Part shown: in pieces, positions 24,801 to 40,300 of the stretch
How positions within the stretch are numbered: position 1 is the first letter of the stretch
Layout: every line of letters starts with the position of its first letter
From: Metaphire vulgaris
Taxonomy: Eukaryota > Annelida > Clitellata > Crassiclitellata > Megascolecidae
Length of the DNA: 64,000 bases
Assembly: GCA_018105865.1 (NCBI GenBank)
Contig: CM030834.1
Coordinates: 18,532,719 to 18,596,718 of the forward strand
Direction: 5' to 3'
Made by a program: the position numbers and the translations under genes
Notes under the pieces: model-generated
The model's database searches: none
What the model was told of the DNA's origin: nothing
The model's input: only the letters and a program-made list of their open reading frames with translations

Positions 24801-27800
24801 ATTATTGTAACTATGCCTAAATTCTTATTAAATGGAGTTGATAAGTAGAGTTGCTTTCTGACTTGGTGCTTGCAGTTCCAGTCCAGATGAGTTAATTGCA
24901 ACGTTGCTCCGTGTTGCTTCTAGGTGGTGTTATTTACCTGTTTCATGAAATGAGCAAACCATTCAATAGTCTTAATATTAAACATATTTGAAGTTACTTC
25001 AGAATTTCTTTTGATGAATAGTTCGAATTGACACCTCTAACATCAAGATACTGTTGTCATTTATGAAATGGATCACTGCTGTAATTGTATTGATTTGTTA
25101 TCGCTGCAATTTTTCTCTTATGTTCTGCTCTTTGCCATTTCATTTTATGTTTGAACTCGGTGCTGGAATTTACCGTTTCATTGCAGAGAATGCAGCTGGA
25201 CATAATCCTCACGAGTCTGCAGGATAACAGTCACGTGGCGCTCTTGCTTGGTTTTGGAGGCGCCCAGTCTTTGGACCCTCTCGATAGCGTCGGCAGAAAA
25301 TCTTTGCAATATGATACTCAGTTGGCTGAAGTATTAATGAAGACGCTACTGAGGAACCTTGGCTTTCATGCAGTATGTGTGATCATGTTGTGTTAGTCTC
25401 AAAAGCAATTTGATGGGCGTTATAACAATCGTTTGCATTTTCTAGTCTCACTTTAGTACTGAAGCCAATTTTTGTGCTCTCTTGTATGCATCATTTTTTG
25501 TTATTCTGTTAACTACAATATTTCTACAAAGAAGTATTTTGATTTTGCTTTGAAGTGAGCTAATGATTTAGTTTTTTATGGTGTGCTTTGTATTTATTAA
25601 AGTTTTGTATGTGATTTTGCATATAATGTAATGTGTAATATAACAGGGCATTTATATAGCACCTCTCTTTTGGATGTGCACTCAGAAGCACTCACACCAT
25701 GATTACTTTATACAGGAAATTGGGTGGTTTTAAGGCCAGAAAGTTTTCTTATCTCTACCATTAATTAACTTAAATTTAAAATATATCAAGTTATCTCTTT
25801 TATTGATTTTTGTTGTAGTCATTTGCAAAGTTTAACAGCATGTGATGTGTTTTAGGACCAATGTCTGAACGATTTTGATAAGAACTTTGATAAGCCTCCA
25901 GAAAATCAACAGAAATTAGACACAGCAGCACCGCCAGAACACCTGGACGATCTTTTGTCCTCGCTTCAGCGACATTTGCTGGTGTATTGCTACACTAATG
26001 CCATGGACGAATCTTTAGTAAGACTCTGCTTTGATAAAATTCGCCAATGGGTCGTATTTGATGACAGGCTTTTCTTCGTATGACCTTGTGCTTAATCAAC
26101 GTCGAGCATGTACTGCAGCAGTGGGCAACCTGCGGGGACCTTTTATGCGACCCTTCAGAATTCTTAATTCCAGGAATTACCTTTCCTTGGTATTTCTATC
26201 CATTTTGGATGTTATGTTATTGCATTTGGAGAACTTCACAGTAAACTTGTACTTTCGATGCTTTAGGGTTAATTAATTATTTAATGTAACGGTTTGAAGA
26301 CGTTCAGTTTACATTGGTATATTGTACTTACTTACTAAGTTTAATGTTAATACTTTCCTGCATGAACATTAATGAATCAAAGTATAGATTTCAGCTCACA
26401 GAGGTACATTTAGCATCATTAATATGAGTTTCAACCAGTACTTTAATGCTGGATTATGGAAAACTAGTTGAAAAATGTTTGAGTTTTAAAAATCTCATTA
26501 AATAATTTACAGTTTAAGCTACTATAAACTAGTATAGCAGTATAGCTTACTATTATTATCATTACAGTTTTTTGAAGTTAATCAGTATTTGTTTATTTTA
26601 TTGACTCGATTGTAACAAGAAATTACATGTGGCTTTTTGACCAATTTTTAATTTCAATTGCAGCCCTTTGAGCCTTAAAGATTGCCCACCCCTGATGTAC
26701 CAGTATTGTCTAGATAGGCAATATGTCAAACTGTGCAGATTATGACAGATTAGTTCAAAAGTTGGCTATTTACTTAATTGTGATTGTTATAAATGATTAT
26801 TGAATTGCTACTTCTAATTAAGTGATATATTTAGGTGTCTGCCTAAACCTGAATAATCAGTTACTGCACAGGTCTGACCACAGTGCTACTATTATATATA
26901 GAATTTTTCATTTATAAGCAAGATGCCAAAGGTGAAGATAATTAATTTGTAGCTCGCGTGAAATTTTGTGAAAATGATTTGATGCTGAGTTAAAATAAAA
27001 TTTTGCTAATGACTGCAAGTTAAGAAAAACCTTGCAGTTTATTGATAATCCAGTACTGTTTGTTTTCAGATTACGCCTGCCATATCACTTCTGCACAAAC
27101 ATCTTTCACTGGTGTTGCTTTTGGCAACCGATCTCATGGGCAGGGCTGAGGTCTTGCTGCAGGACACTCATGGCTATCCGAGCTTTAGAGACCAACTTCG
27201 AGGTGAGTGTTGTCTGATGTCCTGTTCATATTTTCCCTGGCTTGCTGTGACAATGATGCATTGTATTGCAGCTTATTTGATTAAAGTTCAATATTTAGAT
27301 TTGCTGCTTATGTGCCACTTACACAGAAACCTAAGAATCTGAGAATCAATGTGTCTCTTTGTGTCTTCTTGATTTAATTTTGAATCAAGTGGCAGTGAAG
27401 TTTGCCCTGTTAATTATCATTACCATTGTCTTTGCCAGAATTCGTATACTGATGAATTTAAATCAAGGTTTTGCTTTGAAATTACCACTGTGTGTAAGAA
27501 ATTCTTGCTGGAAAATTTATTTTTCTGCTTATGAGACATTATTTTTCATGCATTGGCTGTGTTATTGTTATGTGTACATTTGAATGTCTTAAGCCACTAT
27601 TATGTTCTTTTAATACTTTCGTTTTAATGTGCTCTTGTATGTTGCGTGTAAACACTGTCAAGTTGAAATAAATCCATTAGACACAAACACACGCTAATGA
27701 TTCCGTTTGTTTCGGTTGTAGATGTGCTGTACAACAGTCCTGCTGGAGCAATGTTGTCTTTCATCATTCACTCGCTTCTGATGCTACCGGTCTTCATCAT

Positions 27801-28275
27801 CCGACCGCTGCTACACGAGTTGCTTTCCCTCTTGCCACTCCTTGATAAGTTGAATCGTATGCTACCAGCAGCTGCACTTCTTGAAGAGCAGGAACTGGAG
27901 TGGTCTCTTCAGGGTAATTATATAAGCAGTACAGTTCATTTACTGTACGTCTCATATTGAACTTAATGGCAGAAAATGTGATATTGCATTTGCACATATG
28001 GTGCAGCTAAGAACGGCTGCAGAAGGCTGTCTTTTAGAAAATATCCAATACAATTTATGCATTTGAATGAGTGGACATTGTATTGAACTGGATTAAATTT
28101 TTGGTGGAAATAGGTCTTTTACTGTTTTTGCATTTGTCCAGAAAGCCATATAGGTTCATAGCACTAACAGTTCATATTTTGTGACCTTGATTTAATGAAG
28201 AAATGGTCCATCATAGAGAGAGTCTCTCTCCTTATATCTGTCTGTCAGTCAGTCAGTCTGTCTGTGTGTCTGTCA

Positions 28276-28317
<42 letters not shown>

Positions 28318-31300
28318 GCCTTTCCTTCCAACTAAGGACACAAATGCTTGCTTTGTTCATTGTTGTGGTTCATACTGACAAACTTGAAAAATACAGACCA
28401 GTGCTGTAATCAGTAGAGTCGAGTAGACCACTATGAAGCTCTCATGAACCTAGTTATATAAAACTATTTGTTCTTTCTTCAATGCTGAAATTATGTGATG
28501 TTTATTTGTTATTATTTCCATCAATTCTTTGTTCTTAATGTTGGTATAAATTTTGATTCAAGAAGTTGAAGAACAGTCGCTACCTGCAGAGTTGCAGTCT
28601 TGGGTTTGGTTAGTGGATGTTGAAAGGGCATGTGCATTGCTGATTGGTCGATGCCTCGGTGGAATGCTAAGCGGAGCGCCAATGTCAAGGGAGGAGCGAG
28701 AGACCAGCCACTGGCTGACCAGCCACCTGTTTGGAAGCGGCCTTCAGCCTTTAACAGCTGATATTGGTGACAGACTTGATAACATTTTTCTTATTTTTAA
28801 AATTTATTTTGTGGATAATATTGTTATATTATGAATCTTTTAGAATGAATCATGCGTCAGCTTTCCGTTTATTACTATTTATCAAGATTCGTTAGCAAGT
28901 TATTATTTGTTTGTATATTTAAATCTAATATGTGATGTGAAACATATTTAAAATTAATGTGATATAAAAATCACAGATTTTTAATTAAGGCAGCCATAGC
29001 TAATTATTTTAAAGTTTTGTTATGCATTAATCAAACATCCTGTAATGAATTATTTGATGTTTTTGTTATATTTCAACATGTAATGATAAAGTTATTTTAC
29101 ATTTTGGTCCAAAATTAAAATACTATTTATGCATTTTTAACTGAAAGTTTGGGTGAAACTGAATAGTTGTTTTTTGCTCATTTGATAGTTGGAATCATTG
29201 AAGATTTGGCAACATCAGCATTAAGTGTTTACAGTGAATCCATTCTTCCGCTGGAACTGGAACAGGTGCTGGAATCATCTGATGTTTGGTTGTGGCAGAT
29301 TGCACAGGGCTGTCTACGCGAACCTTATTACTCAGTATACACTGCCATGCAGGAGCATGCTAAACTTAAAGGTCTTAGATGTTTTGCTTAGCATTCTGAT
29401 GATTAAAAGACCTTGCATTGTCTCTGTTGTTTTGTTTTTACAGCTTGTCGATTTCATTCACTTCTCAGCATTTATGCTTTTGACACATATTATAATGTTT
29501 TTATAATTTTGATTATAATTTTAATTAATTAATTTGTATTATACTTTTAAGATGTATATGCAGGAAGTTATAAGACACAATTGATAAAGCTATTACTTAT
29601 TTAATGGAACTGTGAACAGTGAAAAGCAATGAACATTGGCGTAACTTTATTGCCTGTTGTTGATTAGTGTTATATGTTTCATTAGGAGGTGACTTTTGGC
29701 ATCTTGTCAGTAATTAGTGCTTTTGTTCTTCGTTGATAACTGAAAACTTAAAGCCCTCTGTTACAGCCCTGGGGAATCTGTCAGAAATTTTTTTTGACAA
29801 TTGGAAATATTCTGTTAGGGGTGTTTTATGCTGTGACTTTTAATTTTTATGTATGCACTTTTATTTAGATTGGGATACAAGTGACACAGATGATCAGCTG
29901 CTTCACGTCGTGTCGCAGTTTCTTCTCGCTGCTCTCATTAAGCATTGTGGACTTTCACGAATTGCTTTTCGGAATCCTAGGTTTTTATATATGATTACAA
30001 AGGCTCAAGCTTTTTTTGCATCTTCTTGAGTTAAGCTTTATTGACTTTCTAAGAGAAGATTGCTTAGGAATTGTGAAATATGACGTATAGGGAATTATGG
30101 CTATTGTCCAATATCTGTAATAATAGACGGTTCTCAAGTCTTGGATCCGTATTTGCCAGGTGTTTTAATGTTGGACATGTACTTTGTTCGGTCACGATTA
30201 AAATAAATATTTTTTATCTTTCATATGTTGCTAGTTAAGCTTGAGGAACTTCACTATTATGTCCTTGAAAAGTTTTATTTGTCTAATATTTATTCTTTAG
30301 GAAACTTTTGAGCCTTCCGTTACCAGAACTCTACTATTATGTGTATAAAGTGCGACAGCGTTTGTGGTCAGCACATGCGGCTCAACCTTTGATTCTGCAT
30401 ACTGTGAACGACGAGTTCTTAGAAGAGAAGGATACCGAGAGACATAAAGAACAGGAGAAAGAGCAGGAGAAAGAACAGGAAGAAGACAAAGAAAAGGATC
30501 CAGAGAGAAAAGAGGAGAAAGACGGCAAAGTAGAGGGAGGTGTGTTTCCACTTCAGATATACAGTTCTCTGTAGAGTTGGTGTTTTTCTCTTTGTCATAC
30601 TCTCTTTGGTATGGTCTACCATATGATTTATCATAATAGTAAATTACTGAATCATAATTGTCTTGCCAAGCTTAATATCACTGAGAAATGAACAATTAGT
30701 TAATCTGAGCATATTAGATTTTATTGAGGATTTATTTGCCTAGTTGTCATGAAAGGTTGTCAAGTTTTTCAAGACGACATTGTAGACATGGCCTGTATTT
30801 GCAATATGTTTGTGATGAATGTTTGTAGGTGTAGTTGCATTAAAACTGGGATCAGTTTTTTTATATAATATACGCTGGCAGCTGTTTCATTAACAGCAAG
30901 CATAACTTTACAATTAATTGTAGACAAGCAACAGTATGTAGAATAATGTGGTGTGAATCGGTTCAAGCAAGTTCACACATGTTCGTTGGATTGGCTAATT
31001 AGGCCTATTTTTGTTCATTATTTGTTAAAGTTAAAATTAATCAAATAATGTTAATATTTTTGATTGAACTCAATGCTGTGTTTTTTATAGACAATGAACA
31101 GGGAGTGAGATTTGATGGAACCAAAGAGGATTCATCATTCGAAGGCATTTGCAGACAAATCATCAAGAAATGCATGTTTCTTCTTCTGGCAATCCGGCCT
31201 GCCATTTCAGGTACACATTTCTGCTATACAGATTTGATTTTGATTAGAAAACTGCAGAGATATCTTGAAGAAATGTTGAATTTTTCCAAGCTTTTAGGTT

Positions 31301-34300
31301 CTTAATCTGTCATGATCATTTTTAACACTCTGATATAGTCTGGCGTTCTTTAATGTTTTAAGACTGTGTTCTTTTACTGACAATCAGATTAGGAATATTA
31401 TTTAGAGATCAAATTTGCCACTGTTTTCAGAGGATGATGAGATCCTCTACATTAATTCACAGCAGAAAACAGAAGAGGAAGACTTTGCAGAACACAGTAA
31501 ATGAGTTTTTTTCATTTTACTCATTTTGCAAAGGTATAAAATCAGATTGATATGAAATTGATGAATTTTCTAAAAAGAGGAGTAAAGATATAAAGATTAC
31601 AGACCATCTATTGCATCATTTTAATATATTCAGATTTATTTATTTGCTAAATTCCAACTTTTGTATGAAATCTGCAGCAGACCAGTCTCTGAAGATTTTG
31701 TTTGCTAATACAAAATTGATTATTTAAAATAAAATGAAGAAATGAGACTTTAGTATTCTGAGTTAATAGTAGTTGTTTATACTTTATATATTTTAAGTGA
31801 TTATCTATTCTATTTTTTAGTGGGTCATTGTTTTAGTGGTTCAGTATGAATTCTTGCTTGGGCAGAATATCTTGGAAATTGTTTTTAGATAGCATTTGTA
31901 TTTTGGCTGTTCTTTACGTTGATGTCTGATGTTTTCTGCAACTGTAGCAGCCTCTGATCCGTTGGTCGGTGCTGGAAGGCGACAGTCGGCAGTAATTGCC
32001 AATCGCGTCCAGCAGCCAAGTCCTTCGTATGGCAGTGACACTCAGCTCAATCGCCTTCCGGAAACAGACGTCCTCAATCTGGAGATCGAAGGGCGCTCCA
32101 CTCCCGCTGTTAGTCTGTAAAACTGCTGAAAATGTTTGCTGTTTATAATATGTCTGTCCTGATTATAATTGGCAACAAATTTTTGGTCAGTATTTTGTAT
32201 GTCTCTGTTAGAAAGGCTGTTGATCCCCTGCGGGCATAATTGAGTGTTTGTGATTTGAAAAAATTCTCAAAAATTCCAGAATGCTGTATGCCTTTGTTCT
32301 ATGAAGCACTGTTGTTAAGAGAGCTGACTGTTTAACTGTCTATCGTTTTGCATGGCTGTCATTGTTAATTGCTAGTTCTTTTTCATTACAAAGTAGTACT
32401 TCATTATTGATTTAATTATTTGCAGCTGTGTAATAATACTGTAGGGCCTGGAAGTTAGCAGAGTGGTAACAACACTGGACGATGGAGCAGAAGGTCACGG
32501 GTTCGATACCTGCAGGAGCCCTAAGTTCAACTCAGCCTCACGTGCTAGAGGGCAGTGGTAAAATGAGGAGCAGCGCTAAGCTCTGAGGTAAAACGTGGGT
32601 CTGGGGAAAGTAATGGCGACCTATCCCAGGTTAATGGCTTAAACCACCCACGTCGCTGTTTGCCTAGACCGGAGATAAGCGCTGCAACCCAACACTCGAA
32701 CTCGAGTATGGAATCTACCTTTGCCAATAATACTAAATGTCTGATTATATTATTATTGATTGTAGGAGTCTTCTCTTGGATACAGATTATCAGCTGAGGA
32801 ATGGCAGGGTTAGCAGAATTTGTTGCTTGATTAATTATTACCTGTTATATTGGTATTTTACATAGGACTGCAGCAGAAAAGGGTCACATGAATATTGTAC
32901 ATGAAATTGCTACGTAGAGCTGCTTGCAAGCAAAAATCTCCACAACACTCTTCCTGAAATGCTTGAAAAACCCACTCATTGACAATTCAAAGTACTTGTA
33001 GTGGGAACGCTTCTCAGTGCTAGCTCAGAATAGATGCTGTGTTAACCCTTTACCGGCCGTGGTGCGCATATGCATCCATTTTACATTACGTTACATATAA
33101 ATGGCCAGTAAAGGGTTAATGCTTTATTGCACATTACATAATTTTTCCAACAGGAGAAATGCTTTTAGTTTTTGTTGTAGGCTGCTTTTTATTTACATAA
33201 CTTTGTTGAATTAAGACATCATTTGTAATAAGCTTAATTATTCAATTTAAGCTTATAGCATACATGGCAAATGTATATAACGACAAAAATGTGAATGGTT
33301 TCCAGAAAAGCCTATGAAATTAGTTATATATGTGAAAACAATATATTTCTGTAAATAGACGAATTTGTTAAATGATGTGGCAAACATGTGATATGTCAGG
33401 ACAGCACGTTGGGAGTCTTCAGGCAGTGAAAGAAAGCCTCCGAAGGATGCGGTGGCGCCACGAAAGGATAAGCAACATGTCGATGCCGCCTCTGAACCCC
33501 AGTATCCATGACGACGGCTTGCGTTGCACGACCTCTTCAGCCCAGCATTTGCATCACCACGACCGCGCTCTTCGGCGCATCGCCAGCGAACTGATTCAAT
33601 ACGTCTGGAGTCACACGGCCACCGACATGAGCGGTGCTCGAATTGCTTCTTCCACTCAGCACAGTGCCATAAGAGATGGGGAGGAGATGGGGATGTGTAC
33701 TGATACAAAAGTGATCTCCGTAGCAATGTACCACCAGCAACAGAGGGCCGAGGTAAATTTGCAATTGTTATTGTGATCTTTGCAGTTTGCTTATAATGTG
33801 TGAGGAAGTTTTATTCAGTTTGGTAACAGTGCTGAGCCTGTGCCAGTTACAGTGTGGTATTAAATAAGGTTCTACTGGCATCTTGCTGTTTGCAGGGATA
33901 TAGCAAGATGTGAAGCTGATGATGATGATTTTAAGCTACATATACAGTTTTTGAGAGTGGACTTTGGTAGCATTAAAGCTCTTAATGCATTTGCTGGTAT
34001 TTTGTTATACTGAAATTTGGATCTGATGAATTTAATCATATTTTGTTGTTTTTCTCAATTCTTTCTATCTCAATAAAGTGTAAGATGTCAGTCGTATACA
34101 GGTGTAATACACCATTTGTGTTATCACTGAAGTTTGGTTGATGTCTTTGATCTTAGAAACTTAAGTCCTATTTTTGTTTGAAGTATCTACCACTTGAGAT
34201 TTTTTTTATTTACAGTCGAGGCTTGAAGCTTTGAACCAAATTCTAGAAATGCTTTCGACGCAAAAGGAAAAATCGGAAGCTGAGTCGGCCACCGAAGGCA

Positions 34301-37300
34301 GAGGTTGCGCTTTCTCGTCCACCGTTCCCATAGTCACTTCGACCACACTTTTGAATTCTGTCCACCAGCAGTTTCTGACGGGATGTTTTGGTCTCGGGGC
34401 GTTGAATACAGACGTCACATCGAGTGCACAGCTGTACCATTATCAAGTGGGTTGATTCATTAGCCTCTCTACGTGGAATAATGGGGATTGCTCTTGATTA
34501 TTTATTATGTTGTCAAGGAGTTAACAAAAGTGGCATAACAATAATCATTTGTTGGTTTTTGTTGCTTTAATTGTTTGTAATATTTATTGCCTTACTGTGC
34601 AATTAATTTCTGGTTATTAAAATTAATTGGAACATTTATGTAAAAACCATTTGAATGATTATAGCCATTTGACTGATGTGCAGCACACAGACTTTTGTGA
34701 AAAGCAGCAAAAACTGATACTTATGCAGCATTAATTGGGATTGCTCTACTAAATCTCAAGTGAAGAAACTGTATCCAATGTAATATGATAATTAATATTA
34801 TAGAAGATTAGAGAAATGAAGAGGTTAGGTTTGGTAGGAATTGCTTAGAAGTTAGTAAAAGACTTGTGCAAGTAACTTGACTGTGTATGGTTGAAATTGT
34901 TTATCATGATATGTCATACAGTCAGTTAATGCAGCACAGTGATGTGGACAGAGAGGACTCTTGCTGCTTGCATTTGTTGGTATTTTGTGCTCTGCTGTTG
35001 TGATGAAGACTAGAAAATGCTTTGCCTTAGGACTGCATTCATGCAGCTGGCTCTGCAACTCAGCAGGCTATTCAGTTGGTCGTTCATCGTATTTACGAAT
35101 ACCTTGTGTCTGCATTGGCTCAGAAGCATGGTTCTGGAAACTGTGGCAAAGGTAAAACATGCTTTTCTGAATGTTTATAGTGATCTAATGCTCATTTGTG
35201 CGTACATATGTGTGGCTCAGAGGAAAAATGGCATATCCCTCAATTCTTGTATAATTGAGTTAATGCCGGCCATGACTTGCTCTAACCAATAGAAATCACT
35301 GAACCATTCACCTTAACTTTCATGACAGATTACTATGTTCCTGTGGAAAATGATTTAGAAAATATTTATATTTAGTCATATTATATTTAATAAACTTTGC
35401 CTGCTGATTTCACGTAATTTTTTTATGAGGGATACGCCGTTTTTCCTCTGAGCCACACATATGTTACTGAGATGATTGTGTATGCAGATTCTGTGTGCAG
35501 ATTGTGTATTTGCCCAGTTCTATGTTGCACTTTAAGTCATTGGTTGAGGGACTCGTTATATTGAATACATGGAGAAGTATTACTTTGATGATGGCAGCTA
35601 ATCAAATAATCAGAATAATTTGTTATTGCTTGTTCAATGCCTTTGCACACAGTTCGTGTACTGGGCATACCAAAAAAGAGTTGCCCATTTTATTTAAGTG
35701 GTGAACAGTATCCCTGCATAGAAAAAGAACTGATAAATTTCACAATCTGAACATGGAGTGAGTTGTTATTGTAAAATACTGGGTATTTATAGGGAATTTT
35801 GTATTATAATTAATTAGTTGATGGTGATGGCAATGAAACTATCCAAGGAGTTTGACAGGTGTGATTGTTTTTTATGGCATTAGGTGTTCAGCGTCGTCAG
35901 TTGTTGACAATTTTTGCGCTGAGCGTCAAGTATCGGGCTGTTGACGTGTCACTGGCTGTGTCATGTGGAATTCTGCCTCTGCTCTTCTGCCTTTGTGGAT
36001 CTCCAGGAGTCGTGATGCAGACCGGAGTTAATCTTTTTAATGGCACTGGTCATGCTAATCTCAGGGCCATTCTGAAGATGGCCTCGCTGAACCTTTTGCA
36101 GATTCTGTCCATGACTGCAAGGTTTGTGAGTTTTAGCTATCGTTGTGTTGTTACACGATTTTCAGTCTGCTTATTATTAGTTTGTGTTTGCACTTGAAAT
36201 CAAATTAACTTTCAACAGGTCAGAATGAGACTGTTGACTTTGCAGCACATGTGCAGACAAGCTGACAACCGGTGTCTTACAGTCCCTGGTTGACATTCAA
36301 TGGCAGCAACTGTATGCAATGGTCAAGGTCCTGTCAGCCGACGGGTCAGTGACCGACGCCAACGAACACAACCGGTTGATATATGATGCTGAAGCAGACG
36401 AAGAAAAGCTTTCTAATGAAAGTGAAGGTCAGTTGCTGAAACAGAGATACGTGTTGACAAATTTTCCTTCTTTACACTACAGTGTATAATAAAATGGTAC
36501 TAAAGTCTTACTTGCGTATAAATTATAGGCTGAGACTAAAACGCCTTGTTCTGAAAAGCAGCCCAAAAGCATGGCACAACAGGGTTTTATATCAGTTGCT
36601 CTAGTGGTGTCTAATTATCCCTAATATTTTATCTGTAAGTGTAACTATTTTTTTTGGCTTTTGCTGTGATGTAATATAAAATGGTTTGTAGAATTGTTCC
36701 TGTTTAGTTCTGGGTTCCACGTTTGAATGGGCTTTTTAATGACAGGTTAGAGACAGATTTTTGTTATGTATGATACATATCTGTTTGTTATGTATGATAC
36801 AGATCTGTTTGTTATGTATGGTACATATCTGTTTGTTATGTATGATACATATCTGTTTTCAGATGCTTTAGATTTGCACAACTGTCAGATTGCGCTCGGA
36901 GATTTTCTCGTTTTCCTGATGCGCGTTGCATCTTCGCCAAAAATTCAGGCAAAGATGACGAGCATCAAATGGACACAACTTCTTCTGAAGCTCGTTGGTT
37001 ATGATGAAGAAACTGGTAAATATTAATAACAGCAATTTTGCACTGTGATTTATTCTCTATACTGTTTGTGAGGCATTGGCATCAGACAATTATCAGTACA
37101 TGAATTTGGTTCAAAGCTTCAATTTAGAATCTTGTGGATCTGGTAATTTGATTGTGATCAATAAGGTGTTGTACGGGGTGGTGCAAAAAACTGGACTATT
37201 AAATGCCAAACCTAATGTGACTAGTCCGGTTTTTTGCACCACCCTGTACTATGTTGATCTGTGGTGTTGTATGAGCATTGAACAATTACCAGTATGTTTC

Positions 37301-40300
37301 ACTTGATTGTCTACTTGCAGTAATATAGCAAATATATGCTTCACTGTTACTGAGCATCTCGATGCTTTTTTATTCTGTGCCATTTCTTTAGGAATGAATG
37401 TTATTTTGTGCTTTTGAGGTTATCCGGTCATCAAAAATCTTCGGACGCGACTCTTGGGTTTGCGACTTCTTGAGACGGTTTTGCCATCTGTTGGTTCAAA
37501 TAACGATACGCAGAACCAACAGGAGGTTTGAATTTTCAGTTTTTATGGAATGAATTGATGCAGCTCTGATTTCTAATGTTGGTTTGAGCTTCTGGTTACG
37601 TTAAGTTGGATTTTACTTTATAATGCTGTCTTATTACTAATATGTTGCTAGATTTTAAAGAAACATTTGTGCGTAACTGAACACAAACAGAATCAGAGTA
37701 TAATTCTGGATGTCATTTTAATATTGCATCAGTGTAACAACATTTTGAAACCAAAGAGTTGAAAATATATTCATCAGGTCGATTGATGTTAATGTGTTTT
37801 AAATATTGAAAACAGGTTATTGAAATACTCCTGTCGAACCTTAGCTTCTCTATGTGGACTTGGCCTCAGTTGGAAGCTGTCAGACATGCACAGAAGCAAA
37901 AGGAACACCTTGAAAAGGTCATGAGCTCTATGCTTGAGCAGCCAGAAACTGCAAGTACAGAGGTTCCCAATCCACCTGTCATCAAGAGCGTTAACAGTCG
38001 ATCGCTTCTTGAGATTTCATTCGACAGTGACAAAATGCTTAATTGCTCGGTTGAAAACGGTCAGACCCTGGTACATGGTGCCGGTGGTCGTGGTTATGGT
38101 GTGGCTGGCCTACCAGTTTCCAATGGATGCTACCAGTGGAAGGTTTGTGCCAATTGTTGTGCATTGAATACCTCAGCAGACTAAGCTTATATTATTTTAT
38201 CGTTTATGTTTTTTTGTGTAAAATTTGTCAATGAATGATGAGCAATTGTCTTGTTTTGTTGAGAATGATATGTGTAAAATTTTGTGAAAATTTGTGTTTT
38301 AGCAGTAATTGTGTTTAAGAATTGTGAATTGTGTTTTCTTAGTTTCACATTGTCAAGGAAAACCGAGGTAATGAAGGAACCTGTATCGGTGTCTGCAAAT
38401 GGCCTGTGGTTGACTATAGCCACCGCACCACTTCAGACATGTGGCTATATCGGGCATACAGTGGCAACTTATATCACAATGGTGAACAGAGCCTTATACT
38501 TCCAAGCTTTTCGCAGTCTGATTACATTACTTGTATACTCGATGTGGACAGCAAGACACTTTCTTTTGGCAAAAATGGAGAGGTGATGTAACATTTTCGT
38601 TGAAAGTACTGATAGTGTTTGTTTCTTGAAATTACTCTAACTAACCTGCTTAGTTTAATTTGTTTTATTTCGGTTGATGCTCTTGTGCATTATGAAGTGG
38701 TGCTGTAGAAGTTTAAGATTAGATTAGATTGAATTTGTTTTATTTCTAGCAGGTTTTTGCATATTAGAAAGAAATTTTCTCAGAGTGAGCGATAAAACAA
38801 GTTACTTTCAAATGTGTTTTCAATGATGATGAGTACCGGTAATCGTTTTCGTTTATTATTTATTAGGAACCAAAGTTGGGTTTTGAAGATGTGGACGCAA
38901 GTGAACTCTATCCATGTGTCATGTTTTACAGTAGCAATCCAGGAGAAAAGGTTTTCCCTCTGATTATGCTTTTTGTATCACATTTCTGTGTAGTTATATA
39001 TGTACAGACAGCACTTTATAATTTAATTCCTCTCTGGCTTTGTTGCATAGATTGTTGGCAGAGTGCACAGAGTTTCCATGTCAATTCTGGTGTCTCAAGT
39101 GTTGATGGTTCTTCAAAAGTATTCATTTCTCAGACCTGCCTTTGAATATGTTGGCTGTACAAATGTCATCCATAATACTGCCTTATATACAAAATTCTTT
39201 TGACTTTTTAATGATCATGGCATAGTATTGAAAATTTGAAGATGTGATTTGGTTATGTTCATTTGAGGATTAGTGTTGATGCATTTGCTCAATTTAGTCC
39301 CTCATAAGATACTAGAAATAATTGTGTATTGCCTGTTCACATTTGTACTTGATATACAGTGTATGTAAGCATGCATGAAAGTTAATTGCCCTCCATAATA
39401 ATCAACATCTACTAGTTTAATTATGGATTAAGTCAGCTTTCAAAGATTTTTAGTATGATGATGTGTTGCTGTTATGTTTTACTAAATGACAAACGACGTC
39501 TTTGAAACAAGGTTAAAATCAGTGACATGCAGTTTCGAGGAATGCCAGAAATGATGTTACCTGGCGATCCTCTTTGTGCCCCGGCACACATTGTCATGGC
39601 CGAGTCGCTCGCAGGCGTGCTGCGTGCTCTGCATCGGAAGGATTCTTGGAATGGTACAGTTAACGCAGCACTTCTGTCACGTCTCGCTCTGGTACGGCGA
39701 CTTGTAGACCGTATGTCGTTGGAGGATGAAAAGCGTTCCAAGCAAGATGCAGAAAATGGTGCAGGAATTAAGGAAGACAAGCTGGAATCATCAGGTTGGA
39801 TAATTATGGCATCATATTTCATGCATATGTTATATGCTGCATTAAAAACAGCTTTATAGTTTTGATGATATATTTCCATATTTAATTATTATATCTTAAT
39901 TATTATTATTGTATTTTATTATTGCTTGAACTTTATCTCAAAAGCAGCAGCTTCTAGTTTATCAAATATAGACATTGCAATTATGTATAAGATGCCTTCA
40001 TTGTTGCTAGGATTGAGAAGTACAAGAAATATGTGTTAATTTTTTCCATAATAATTACACATCATCTTGATGTGCAAACTTTCTTTAGAGTTAATTAACC
40101 TTCTTTCAGAATCATTTGATGAAGAAAAGGTAAAGGAAAAGGTTATGAAGAAAAAGATTCAGGGTGATAAAATTAAGGACGATACAAAAAATGCAATGGA
40201 TAAGGAAACTGAGAAGGCAGGCCTTGCAAATCATCTTGACTACTCTCTTGATGGCTTCAGTGAAAAAGTCAGTTACTTGTGGATTTGATATGATAAATAT

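Noticed and set aside
27722..27913. Membrane-spanning segments in HERC1 exon 17
   Set aside because: The stretch is hydrophobic but belongs to a conserved helical region of a soluble protein.
32443..32725. A tRNA gene
   Set aside because: It has A and B boxes, but no foldable cloverleaf could be assigned and an unrelated body follows, so it is a SINE.
36760..36860. Possible CRISPR-like array
   Set aside because: The 24-bp units are directly adjacent with no spacers, and the genome is eukaryotic. It is a minisatellite.
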